This document shows positions 1 to 6,648 of a DNA stretch of 13,532 bases, piece after piece (the stretch's first letter is position 1; the number at the start of each line of letters is the position of its first letter). The position numbers and the translations under genes were made by a program. This stretch comes from CAYVKY01 sp964452115. GTDB lineage: Bacteria; Bacteroidota; Ignavibacteria; Tepidaquicellales; Tepidaquicellaceae. The notes under the pieces were generated by a model, which did not search any database, was not told where the DNA came from, and was given only the letters and a program-made list of their open reading frames with translations. Location of the stretch: NCBI GenBank assembly GCA_964452115.1, contig CAYVKY010000055.1:1-13532 (forward strand). Direction: 5' to 3'.

Positions 1-9
1 ATTAAATGT

Positions 10-27
10 AAACCGTTTCAACGGTTT
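10..27. repeat. 18-bp palindrome, left copy
   Basis: A perfect palindrome with 8-bp arms (AAACCGTT / AACGGTTT) around a 2-nt TC centre. The exact reverse complement of the whole 18-mer recurs at 109-126. It lies in non-coding AT-rich DNA near the left edge. It can form a hairpin in RNA or single-stranded DNA. It resembles the short extragenic palindromes scattered by REP-associated (IS200-like) transposases; that assignment is inference, since no transposase is in the window. Confidence 0.8.
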
Positions 28-108
28 CCAAGAAATATCCGTAAATAAATTTATTTTTTTTAATATTATCAAAAATAATTCAAATTAAAATAAATTGCCA
101 AATATTTA

Positions 109-126
109 AAACCGTTGAAACGGTTT
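109..126. repeat. 18-bp palindrome, right copy (inverted)
   Basis: The exact reverse complement of the palindrome at 10-27, so the two copies form an inverted pair around an 81-bp AT-rich spacer. Each copy is also palindromic by itself, with GA at the centre in this orientation. The pair could fold either as two small hairpins or as one long stem with the spacer as loop. It is followed 20 nt later by an unrelated GC-rich hairpin at 147-167. Confidence 0.8.
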
Positions 127-146
127 AAATAAAAATAACATCCTTT

Positions 147-167
147 CCCACGACTGAAAGTCGTGGG
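147..167. repeat. REP-like GC-rich hairpin
   Basis: A perfect 9-bp inverted repeat, CCCACGACT / AGTCGTGGG, with a 3-nt GAA loop, followed by GGCTGAAG-like flanking sequence. There is no U-tract directly after the stem on either strand, so it does not look like an intrinsic terminator. Stem-loops with a CCCACGACT arm next to IS200/RAYT-type elements are familiar from many bacterial genomes (recollection, not searched). With the two palindromes it fills most of the left non-coding region. From 168 to about 290 I see no further gene. Confidence 0.7.
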
Positions 168-294
168 CTGAAGTTTAATTACCCCTTTTCGCACAGTCTC
201 TCCGGCTTGGGATTGAGAAATTTTATTGAAATCATTATGTGTTATATTCATTAAAGATTGGAATTATTTAGTTATTTAGGTAACTAATTTATAA

Positions 295-323
295 TTGATA
301 TTAGCAATTGAATAACTTAATTT
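295..323 (+). promoter_or_regulatory. candidate promoter of the S8 protease gene
   Basis: TTGATA at 295-300 and TAATTT at 318-323 are separated by 17 nt, a fair sigma-70-type match 27 nt upstream of the ATG at 351. A short imperfectly supported inverted repeat (TAGTTA / TAACTA, 269-286) lies just upstream. The region is so AT-rich that a chance match is quite possible. No Shine-Dalgarno sequence precedes the start codon, which is common in Bacteroidota-like genomes. Confidence 0.3.
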
Positions 324-350
324 TATAAAATTTTCTATAAGCTATATACA

Positions 351-2489
351 ATGAAAAAAACTATCTCACTACTATTAGGAATAACTGCTATCGTGTTATT
401 CTCCTTCGCATTTAAAGGTCCCGCCGAATTAGAAATTGCAAAATCAAAACTTGGCGACCACCTTTTTAATTATCTTCTGGAAAATAATCAGGATAAACAA
501 GCAGTATATATCTATTTCGCGGATAAAGGTCCGGATATTCAGAAATATCTTTCAAATCCTTTATCATTGGTTACACAAAAGTCACTCGACAGAAGAGCAA
601 AAGTTCTTCCGCAAAATGCGCTCGTCGGCTTTAATGACGTTCCACTTTATGCCCCGTATGTGCAGCAGGTTGCCTCTAAGACAACATCTGTCAGGCACGA
701 ATTATACTGGCTGAACTGCGTCAGCGCAGATGCATATCCGTCGCAGATTTATGAAGCGGCTTCACTCGGATTTGTAACTAAAATAGAACTCGTTGAAAAG
801 TTCAGAAAATCCGATGACGAAATGACTTTATCAAAAAGCAACACTTCAATCCAGAGCGACAATCCCCTCACGGATTCTCTGAGTTACGGCTCAAGCCTTA
901 CACAAAACAGCCAGATTAAAACGAATATCGTACACGATTTAGGCGACTACGGTCAGGGTGTTATTATCGGACACTTCGATGCAGGTTACCTTAATCTGAA
1001 TCACGAAGCATTCACAACTCTGCCGATGAAAATTTTGAAGAAGAAAGATTTTCATACAGGCGACACAGTGAACATTGCTTCGCATTCACACGGTCAGGCA
1101 ACACTCTCGCTCGTAGGCGGTTATAAACCCGGACAATTAATCGGTCCGGCATTCAGGGCTTCTTTCATTCTATGCCGCACTGAAGTTGACCCGGGAGAAA
1201 TGCACTATGAGATGGATCATTGGATAGCAGCAGCACAATGGGTTGACAGCCTTGGCGCGGATATTATCACAAGTTCACTCGGCTATCTTGAATTCGATTC
1301 GGGTACAAGTTATACTTATATGGATATGAACGGTCACACTCTGCCCATCACACTTGCAGCAATTCAGGCAGCGCGTAACGGAATTATCGTTTGCAATTCC
1401 GCGGGCAATAACGGCTCGGGCACAGTCAATACACTTAACGGTCCGGCAGATGCAGACAGCATCGTAACAGTTGGCTCAGTGAATTCATCCGGCACACGTT
1501 CTTCATTCAGTTCAGTAGGTCCGACAACTGATACACCTGCAAGAATCAAACCTGATGTAATGGCTATGGGTGAATACAATCAGGTTGCAACTCAGACAGG
1601 TTACAGTACTTTCGGAAGCGGTACCAGCTGGTCCTGCCCGATGACGGCAGGTGCGGCAGCGCAGGTGCTTGCAGCAAATAAAAATCTTACTCCGGTTCAG
1701 GTTAGAGACATACTCAGAAAATTCGGCTCGAATAATAATTCACCGAATAACCTTATGGGCTGGGGAATTCTTGATGCGCAGAAATCGGTTGATACTGCAA
1801 GGAAACTTGATAACGTACCTCCGACAATTATTCACACACAGCCTTTTACAACAACAATCAATACCGGCACAATTACTTTAAAAGCCAGAGTATTCGATAA
1901 CGGCATCATCAGAAATACACGCTCCGAAGAAGCGCCGAGAATTTATTTCAGAAAAAATACCGGCTCCGGATGGTCTTCATATACGATGTCAAACTATACT
2001 TCGATGAATCTGGATACATTCTATTTCCAGATTTCACCGAGCAGTTTAGGCACACAGGTTGAATATTATTTTGCTGCGCAGGATATTGCACTGCCGACAG
2101 CATTCTGCTCCACTCTGCCTGCAGGCGGTTCGGGAATTACACCTCCGGGCTCTACTGCACCTCCGACAAGATTCCTTTTCACGGTTTCAGCAACAGGCAT
2201 CGTTAATGAAGGCGGAACAATTCCTACGGTTTATAATCTTTTCAACAATTATCCGAATCCGTTTAATCCTTCAACTAAGATTAAATTTGCACTGCCGAGC
2301 AAAGATTTCGTTTCTCTAAAGGTGTATGACATTACCGGAAAATTGGTCAGTACACTTGTAAATAGTGCGATGGAAGCCGGAAACTACAATGTGGAATTCA
2401 ATGCTGCAAATCTTTCATCCGGCATTTATTTCTACAAACTTGAAACAGCAGGATATTCGAACGTTAAAAAAATGATATTGATAAAATAA
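351..2489 (+). CDS. T9SS-exported S8 family serine peptidase (subtilase)
   Basis: A secreted subtilisin-like protease of 712 residues. Residues 1-21 form a signal peptide (MKK, then a hydrophobic stretch). Residues 45-155 resemble the N-terminal pro-region of subtilases in this phylum. The catalytic domain spans about 195-485, with Asp210 in GHFDAGY, His247 in SHSHGQAT, the oxyanion Asn353 in SAGNNG and the nucleophile Ser426 in GTSWSCP, so the triad is complete. An Ig-like beta-rich stretch follows at about 490-610. Residues 625-712 are a type IX secretion C-terminal sorting domain with NYPNPFNPST and SSGIYFYKL, ending in KKMILIK. The domain order implies Sec export, then T9SS passage and surface release or anchoring. 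The start is the first ATG and gives a proper signal peptide. A barrel protein follows after 13 nt. The substrate cannot be read from the sequence. Confidence 0.93.
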   Translation: MKKTISLLLGITAIVLFSFAFKGPAELEIAKSKLGDHLFNYLLENNQDKQAVYIYFADKGPDIQKYLSNPLSLVTQKSLDRRAKVLPQNALVGFNDVPLYAPYVQQVASKTTSVRHELYWLNCVSADAYPSQIYEAASLGFVTKIELVEKFRKSDDEMTLSKSNTSIQSDNPLTDSLSYGSSLTQNSQIKTNIVHDLGDYGQGVIIGHFDAGYLNLNHEAFTTLPMKILKKKDFHTGDTVNIASHSHGQATLSLVGGYKPGQLIGPAFRASFILCRTEVDPGEMHYEMDHWIAAAQWVDSLGADIITSSLGYLEFDSGTSYTYMDMNGHTLPITLAAIQAARNGIIVCNSAGNNGSGTVNTLNGPADADSIVTVGSVNSSGTRSSFSSVGPTTDTPARIKPDVMAMGEYNQVATQTGYSTFGSGTSWSCPMTAGAAAQVLAANKNLTPVQVRDILRKFGSNNNSPNNLMGWGILDAQKSVDTARKLDNVPPTIIHTQPFTTTINTGTITLKARVFDNGIIRNTRSEEAPRIYFRKNTGSGWSSYTMSNYTSMNLDTFYFQISPSSLGTQVEYYFAAQDIALPTAFCSTLPAGGSGITPPGSTAPPTRFLFTVSATGIVNEGGTIPTVYNLFNNYPNPFNPSTKIKFALPSKDFVSLKVYDITGKLVSTLVNSAMEAGNYNVEFNAANLSSGIYFYKLETAGYSNVKKMILIK

Positions 2490-2502
2490 AAAATAGTTAA
2501 TA

Positions 2503-3318
2503 ATGAAAAGATTACTCATTGTTGTATTTTTAGTTTTAATTTCAGTCAGCAGTTATGCACAAATCACAAAAGCGTCAAAATTCAAGAGGCCGGTTTTTGT
2601 GATTGATGTTTCCGGCGGCTACAGCCTCCCTCTGCATGACCTGACCGGCTCGAATGTCGGTGAATATTATTCGTTCACCGATTATGCCGTGAATAACGGT
2701 ATAAACTCAAGCATTAAAGGTAAATATTCGGTTTATACTGCACCTTTGACACAGCTTCGTCTTACAGCTGCAATCGGATATAACCATTTCTGGGCTTCGG
2801 ACGATTTCGCATACAATGTAGGAGTATTTCCTGCAGGCTGGCCTTCTCACAGCTACACGCCTCCCGGAACTACCGTTCCCGGCGAAAGCTATATAAGACT
2901 GAACGTTCCGGAAGCAGCACTCGGAATGGAATTTGCATTCTGGATTGACCCTCAGCTCAGGAATAATATGTCAATCGGAGTTGAAGCTCTGATGAGTATG
3001 ATTACAGGCAGAGTGTTCAACACAAAATACGGACAGCCCGAAACTTTCAACACCCTGCGTGATAATGTCAGAATCGGCTTTGCTGTAAATTATTCTTATG
3101 CCACGCGCATCACCGAAAATTTCGGATTTAATCTCGGAATAAAATATTCTTTAAGAAATCTTATAGGCAAAGATGTTCAGCAGGATGGTACAGACGGATA
3201 TATGTATCTGAATGATGCAGCAGGAGCAGATATTAATCCTTATCTGACAAATTCAAGAACAATCGGCGATTTATCGGTTTATGGAGGCGTCAGTTTCTTT
3301 ATCGGAACCAAAAAATAA
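2503..3318 (+). CDS. outer-membrane beta-barrel protein of unknown function
   Basis: A 271-residue protein with a clear Sec signal peptide (residues 1-19, MKRLLIVVFLVL then SYA before Gln20). The mature part is rich in alternating aromatic/hydrophobic strands and Gly-Tyr turns: an N-terminal strand with VSGGYSLPLHDL, internal strands around 83-96, 137-147, 155-165, 189-201 and 206-217, and a final strand VYGGVSFFIG near the C-terminus. This pattern fits a small outer-membrane barrel of roughly eight strands. I recognise no specific family. It starts 13 nt after the protease stop without a Shine-Dalgarno sequence, so it is probably co-transcribed with it. A strong terminator follows 25 nt after the stop. 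A role in handling or surface display of the protease is possible but not shown. Confidence 0.75.
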   Translation: MKRLLIVVFLVLISVSSYAQITKASKFKRPVFVIDVSGGYSLPLHDLTGSNVGEYYSFTDYAVNNGINSSIKGKYSVYTAPLTQLRLTAAIGYNHFWASDDFAYNVGVFPAGWPSHSYTPPGTTVPGESYIRLNVPEAALGMEFAFWIDPQLRNNMSIGVEALMSMITGRVFNTKYGQPETFNTLRDNVRIGFAVNYSYATRITENFGFNLGIKYSLRNLIGKDVQQDGTDGYMYLNDAAGADINPYLTNSRTIGDLSVYGGVSFFIGTKK

Positions 3319-3343
3319 CACATTAGGATTCAGCTTTTTTCAT

Positions 3344-3377
3344 AAGGCAGTGTGAAATCATCACACTGCCTTTTTTT
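3344..3377 (+). terminator. intrinsic terminator after the barrel gene
   Basis: A perfect 12-bp stem (AAGGCAGTGTGA / TCACACTGCCTT) with a 5-nt loop AATCA, merging into a run of seven T residues at 3371-3377. It ends the protease-barrel operon. There is no matching T-run on the opposite strand, so it acts in the + direction only. It separates this operon from the cassette downstream. Confidence 0.9.
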
Positions 3378-3398
3378 ATTCTCAGAAAATGAGAATAA
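3376..3398. promoter_or_regulatory. 9-bp inverted repeat, possible operator
   Basis: TTATTCTCA / TGAGAATAA, perfect 9-bp arms around GAAAA. It starts inside the T-tract of the terminator and ends 21 bp before the -35 hexamer of the cassette promoter. It has no T-run of its own in the + direction. It could be a second hairpin of the terminator region or a dimeric repressor or activator site for the genes at 3479-4515. Function is inference. Confidence 0.45.
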
Positions 3399-3419
3399 TC
3401 TATTTGGTTTATTTTGATA

Positions 3420-3448
3420 TTGACAGCATAATCTTTTTAGATTATATT
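3420..3448 (+). promoter_or_regulatory. near-consensus sigma-70 promoter of the cassette
   Basis: TTGACA at 3420-3425 is a perfect -35 hexamer. Exactly 17 nt separate it from TATATT at 3443-3448, a good -10. The predicted start of transcription is near 3455, about 24 nt before the ATG at 3479, and the short leader contains a strong Shine-Dalgarno. This is the best promoter match in the window that faces a gene in sense. Confidence 0.65.
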
Positions 3449-3465
3449 TATGTAAACAAAATATG

Positions 3466-3472
3466 AAAGGGG
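3466..3472 (+). promoter_or_regulatory. Shine-Dalgarno of the annealing-like gene
   Basis: AAAGGGG, six nt before the ATG at 3479. It is notable because the start codons at 351, 2503 and 13142 have no such sequence. Confidence 0.6.
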
Positions 3473-3478
3473 TTCATA

Positions 3479-4033
3479 ATGGAACTGTTAAAATTAAATA
3501 ATATCTCTTACGATAATGCTTCCGCACCGCTGCCGTTAAGCGCAAAGTCCATTCTGAAAAAAAATGTTGATTACGGTTTTATCAACGGAAGAAAAAAGCC
3601 TTCGCTTCTTAAACCGGGGGCCGAAAAGCTGAGGATGTCTTATAACCTTACGGTTAAGTCAATCGACTGCGTGTCAGAAATATTCGACGTTGAAAAAAAA
3701 TTCATAGATGCTACGTATAAGTGCATTCTTGTCAATCAGGACGGCGATACAGTTGGTATATGCGACGGCAATGCAAACAGCGAAGAACTTCAGTTCAAAT
3801 ATAAATACAGGCAATCCGACCTGAAGCCGTCAAACGAACTATCCGAAAAACTGAAACGGCTCGGAAAAGGCAAATGGGTGAAAAGAATTGACGGCTGGGT
3901 TTGGTACGAAAGGGTTATCAACGAAGACATTCTCGGTTTAAAAAACAATATCAAGAAGATTGCGCAGAAGCGCGCATTTGTTGGAGCCGTTCTTATGGGC
4001 ACCTGCACTTCAGAACTTTTTACGCAGGAGTAG
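3479..4033 (+). CDS. phage-type conserved protein, possible ssDNA-annealing/recombination factor
   Basis: A 184-residue soluble protein. It matches by eye a phage- and mobile-element-associated family whose members have a 'YGxIxGxxKPxLLKPGAEKL' N-terminal block and a C-terminal block of the type 'NTIxKMAxKRAxVxAVLxxTxxSExFTQD'. Here these are DYGFINGRKKPSLLKPGAEKL-like at about 31-51 and NNIKKIAQKRAFVGAVL followed by FTQE at 156-184. The central part (78-111) has paired strands ending FKYKYR. The zinc-ribbon insert that many relatives carry after the YKYR block is absent, replaced by a lysine-rich segment (112-135). Some relatives have been compared with Rad52/RecT-type annealing proteins; that function is unproven here. 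It has its own promoter and Shine-Dalgarno and is followed after 2 nt by an HNH endonuclease gene. Family membership is recalled, not searched. Confidence 0.6.
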   Translation: MELLKLNNISYDNASAPLPLSAKSILKKNVDYGFINGRKKPSLLKPGAEKLRMSYNLTVKSIDCVSEIFDVEKKFIDATYKCILVNQDGDTVGICDGNANSEELQFKYKYRQSDLKPSNELSEKLKRLGKGKWVKRIDGWVWYERVINEDILGLKNNIKKIAQKRAFVGAVLMGTCTSELFTQE

Positions 4034-4035
4034 AA

Positions 4036-4515
4036 ATGAAACTGATGCCGGTTCCGTATTTCGAGAATTATTTTGCCGGAGAAGACGGCAGGATATACCG
4101 CAAAAACAAAAAGTGTTTCAGACAGCTTGCGCAGTATATTCAACCTTATGGAAAATATCTGAGCGTATATATTTATGATTCGGACAAAAATAAAAGCGGA
4201 CTTCAGGTTCATAAACTCATTGCATCGGCTTTTTTCAATGCGGATATTAAAAAAATCAGTGTGCTGCATAAGGATAAAAATTTATTAAATAATATTCCCG
4301 GTAATCTATTGGTAACCGAATGTGAGGAAATCACTTCCGGTGATGATGAAGAGGCAAAATGCAATATTATCAGAATGTATGAAAATCTTTTGCTAAGGCA
4401 GGTAAAATATGACAGAGAAAGTGATATGTGGAAAAAGTATGATGAAATAAAATCGAAAAAAAGCAAACGGAGCGTTTACAACTGGCTTTATGTTAACCTG
4501 AGAAATGCTTCCTGA
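4036..4515 (+). CDS. HNH endonuclease, NUMOD4/HNH_3-like
   Basis: A 159-residue protein. The N-terminus (residues 6-22, PVPYFENYFAGEDGRIY) fits the NUMOD4-type block that opens many HNH homing-type endonucleases. The middle has the usual 'VHKLIASAF' strand-helix (58-66) and an HNH-like core, VLHKDKNLLNN then NLLVTE: His78, Asn85/86 and Asn90 are retained, although the residue before His78 is Leu where relatives often have Asn. A basic helical tail (about 125-155, KKSKRSVYNW) may bind DNA. The start at 4036 is preferred over an in-frame GTG-type extension to 3901 because AGGAG lies at 4026-4030, five nt upstream, and because the homologous block begins there. It follows the annealing-like gene after 2 nt, so both are surely one transcript. 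Its last 23 nt overlap the 3' end of the convergent ABC ATPase gene. Confidence 0.7.
   Translation: MKLMPVPYFENYFAGEDGRIYRKNKKCFRQLAQYIQPYGKYLSVYIYDSDKNKSGLQVHKLIASAFFNADIKKISVLHKDKNLLNNIPGNLLVTECEEITSGDDEEAKCNIIRMYENLLLRQVKYDRESDMWKKYDEIKSKKSKRSVYNWLYVNLRNAS
4456..4477 (-). terminator. weak candidate terminator for the htrA-ABC operon
   Basis: Read on the minus strand, a short stem AAACG / CGTTT with a CTC loop is followed by GC and seven T residues, beginning 16 nt after the ABC stop codon. The stem is only 5 bp and the whole element lies inside the HNH coding region, so it is weak evidence for termination. Confidence 0.25.
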
Positions 4516-5305
4516 AAAGCCCCTTGCCGGGAATTGAGTCAAGTAGTTTTTTTGTATAGTTTTCCTGCGGCGAGCCGTAAATTTCATCGGGCTTGCCCGC
4601 TTCGACAATTTTCCCTTTGTACATTATGCAGATGTAATCCGCAATCTGACGGACAACCGCAAGGTCGTGCGAAATAAAAAGATAAGTGAGTGAAAATTTT
4701 TTCTGAAGCGAAATAAGCAGATTCAGAATCTGCGCCTGTATGGATACATCAAGAGCGGAAACGGGTTCGTCACAGACAATAAATTCCGGATTCAGTGCCA
4801 GAGCCCTTGCAATCACTATTCTCTGCCTCTGTCCGCCGGAAAACTCGTGGGGGTATCTGTTGAGTTCATTTCTGCTCAGCCCAACTGTTTCAAGCATCTC
4901 TTGAGCCCTTTCATTAAGAGCTGAACCCCTGCATATTTTATGATATGAAAGAATTTCCTTAAGCATTGAACCGACAGACTGCCTCGGATTCAGGGATGTA
5001 TATGGGTCCTGAAAAATAATCTGAAATTTTCTGCTGAGAGAATGTCTGTTCGTTTCAAGAATATTTTCGTCCCCCCAGAAAATGCTCCCCGCATCCGGAT
5101 TTATAAGCCTGACGAGGCATCTTCCTACAGTAGATTTTCCCGAACCGGACTCCCCTATTAGTGCAAGGGTTTTTCCTTCCGGAATTTCAAACGATACATC
5201 ATCCACTGCCTTGACCGCACCTTCGGGATTTTCCAAAAAATTATTTCCTGCGAAGAGGCTTCTCTTCAGCAGGAAATATTTTTTGAGATTATTAACTTTT
5301 AGCAT
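4493..5305 (-). CDS. oligopeptide-type ABC transporter ATP-binding protein (OppF/DppF-like), short form
   Basis: A 270-residue nucleotide-binding subunit that would power uptake of peptides or related solutes by an inner-membrane ABC importer. All ATPase motifs are intact: Walker A GESGSGKST (51-59), Q-loop Gln99 in IFQDPYTSLNPR, signature SGGQRQR (156-162), Walker B FIVCDEP with Asp179 and Glu180, D-loop SALD and switch His213 in ISHDLAVV. The FQDPYTSLNPR and DVSIQAQIL segments are typical of the OppF/DppF branch. The protein ends soon after ENYTKKLLDSIP, the position of the HPYTxxLLxAIP motif in relatives, so most of the usual C-terminal extension is missing; relatives are commonly over 300 residues. 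No permease or binding-protein gene is nearby. The ATG overlaps the htrA stop by one base (TAATG), implying coupled translation. Confidence 0.88.
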   Translation of the reverse strand: MLKVNNLKKYFLLKRSLFAGNNFLENPEGAVKAVDDVSFEIPEGKTLALIGESGSGKSTVGRCLVRLINPDAGSIFWGDENILETNRHSLSRKFQIIFQDPYTSLNPRQSVGSMLKEILSYHKICRGSALNERAQEMLETVGLSRNELNRYPHEFSGGQRQRIVIARALALNPEFIVCDEPVSALDVSIQAQILNLLISLQKKFSLTYLFISHDLAVVRQIADYICIMYKGKIVEAGKPDEIYGSPQENYTKKLLDSIPGKGLFRKHFSG

Positions 5306-6489
5306 TAATTAAGTACAAGTTCAATTTCTTTTTTGCTTCCGTTGCGGAGTATCGTGAGCACAAGTTTATCACCTTTGCGTGAATCGTTTACGGCATAAAC
5401 CACATCCTGTTCGGATTTAACTTTATCGCCGTTAACTGCAATAATCACATCTTCAGTTTTCAGTCCTGCTTTATCGGCATCGCCGCCTTTCATAACCTGC
5501 GTTACTATCACGCCGTTTTTATCGGGAAGGTTGTAATATTTTGCGATCTGGTCATCAATTCCCTGAATTCTGAATCCCGGATTGTAACTTCTGTCAATTT
5601 TTCCGTTTGATTTAAGTTCATCAAGAATTTTTTTCACCCGGTTGATTGATATTGCAAATCCGACTCCGATACTGCCCTGGCTGTATCCGCCGCCCGTGTA
5701 AATCAGTGTATTAATCCCGATAACTTCTCCGTTAGTATTCACAAGCGGTCCGCCTGAATTTCCTGCGTTAATAGATGCATCGGTCTGAACCATATCTTTG
5801 TAAACCCTGTTGCCTTCGGCAGAGGCTTTCATATTTGTGGCGCTGACAACACCTACTGTAACCGTAGGTTTGGAATTTACATCGAAGAGTCCGAACGGAT
5901 TTCCAAGACCGATTGCCCATTCGCCTATTATTATTTCATCTGAATTGCCGAAAGGTATATAAGGTAATCCGCTTTTATCAATTTTAATCAAAGCCACATC
6001 AGAAACCGGGTCAGAGCCGATAATCTTTGCACTGACAGTTTCGCCGTCGGTTAAAGTAACGGAAATTTTTGTTGCATTTCCGACAACGTGGTCATTTGTA
6101 AGAATATAACCGTCATCCGATATTATAAATCCCGAGCCTAAAGCGCTTATAACCTGCTTCTGCGGCGCGTTTTCACCGAAGAACTGCCTGAAAAACGGGT
6201 CGTCGTAAAACGGGTTTTGCACTTCGCGAACTTCCTCAACATTGATTCCTACAATTGCAGGCGATACTTTTGCAACTGCCCGCGTAATAGGTGTCTGCCT
6301 GTCATCATTCTGAGCGCCTGTTACAGGCTGCATCGAAGCGGTGTTGAAGCCCGAATTGTTTCCTTTGCCAAAACCGCCGAATAATATTTTGCCAAGCAAT
6401 ACTCCCGAAAAAAGTACTAAAAGCAATACCGAAATAATGATTACTTTTTTATTCTTTCCCGTTTCAAATAATTTTATTACTGATTCCAT
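5305..6489 (-). CDS. htrA: HtrA/Deg family membrane-anchored serine protease with one PDZ domain
   Basis: A periplasmic quality-control protease of 394 residues from the ATG at 6489. The frame extends to 6537, but only to a TTG start that adds 16 residues with no Shine-Dalgarno, so the ATG is preferred. Residues (394-aa numbering) 14-38 form an N-terminal signal anchor. The trypsin-like domain spans about 65-290 with the full triad: His134 in TNDHVVGNA, Asp164 in DPVSDVALIKI and Ser245 in NAGNSGGPL. A single PDZ domain follows at about 304-394. The order anchor-protease-one PDZ is DegS-like, while the ALGSGFIISDDGYILTNDHV block is general for HtrA. It is expressed in one operon with the downstream ABC ATPase (overlapping TAATG) and diverges from the PAS gene at 6649. 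Confidence 0.93.
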   Translation of the reverse strand: MESVIKLFETGKNKKVIIISVLLLVLFSGVLLGKILFGGFGKGNNSGFNTASMQPVTGAQNDDRQTPITRAVAKVSPAIVGINVEEVREVQNPFYDDPFFRQFFGENAPQKQVISALGSGFIISDDGYILTNDHVVGNATKISVTLTDGETVSAKIIGSDPVSDVALIKIDKSGLPYIPFGNSDEIIIGEWAIGLGNPFGLFDVNSKPTVTVGVVSATNMKASAEGNRVYKDMVQTDASINAGNSGGPLVNTNGEVIGINTLIYTGGGYSQGSIGVGFAISINRVKKILDELKSNGKIDRSYNPGFRIQGIDDQIAKYYNLPDKNGVIVTQVMKGGDADKAGLKTEDVIIAVNGDKVKSEQDVVYAVNDSRKGDKLVLTILRNGSKKEIELVLN

Positions 6490-6648
6490 TGTATTATTAA
6501 TTTGTATAAATTTAATTCTTAAGAGATTTTTATTCAAATCAAAAATTTATTTATTTTATAGCAATAAATCTTCACTTTTTTATCCGTATTTATTTAAATA
6601 ACGATTCATTATTTTCTATTTTTGCTTTGTAGTCCAAACATAAATTAA
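6490..6648. promoter_or_regulatory. divergent htrA / PAS intergenic region with candidate promoters
   Basis: An AT-rich spacer between two divergent genes. For htrA (minus strand) TTGAAT at 6532-6537 and TAAATT at 6509-6514 are 17 nt apart, a modest match 20 nt before the ATG. For the PAS gene (plus strand) TATTTTTG at 6617-6624 fits the Bacteroidota -7 consensus TAnnTTTG, 24 nt before the ATG at 6649, but I find no matching TTG -33 element. No Shine-Dalgarno precedes either start. Both calls are weak because of the base composition. Confidence 0.35.

Noticed and set aside
10..126. The 18-bp palindromes as LacI-family operators
   Set aside because: The centre is TC/GA rather than the central CG usual for that family, and no regulator gene is nearby; the inverted repeat pair next to a REP-like hairpin fits a repeat element better.
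69..251. A 60-codon minus-strand open frame running through the right palindrome and the REP-like hairpin
   Set aside because: Its amino-acid sequence is largely the translation of the repeats, it has no recognisable domain and no Shine-Dalgarno, so it is more likely part of a repeat unit than a gene.
3901..4035. A 45-residue N-terminal extension of the HNH protein
   Set aside because: It overlaps the upstream gene, has no homologous block, and the ATG at 4036 has a good AGGAG five nt upstream.
3790..4269. A 159-codon minus-strand open frame
   Set aside because: It is antisense to two well-supported plus-strand genes, has a low-complexity Phe/Ser/Ile-rich composition and no recognisable motif.
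6490..6537. A 16-residue N-terminal extension of HtrA
   Set aside because: It would begin at a TTG with no Shine-Dalgarno, and the internal ATG at 6489 gives a normal signal anchor.
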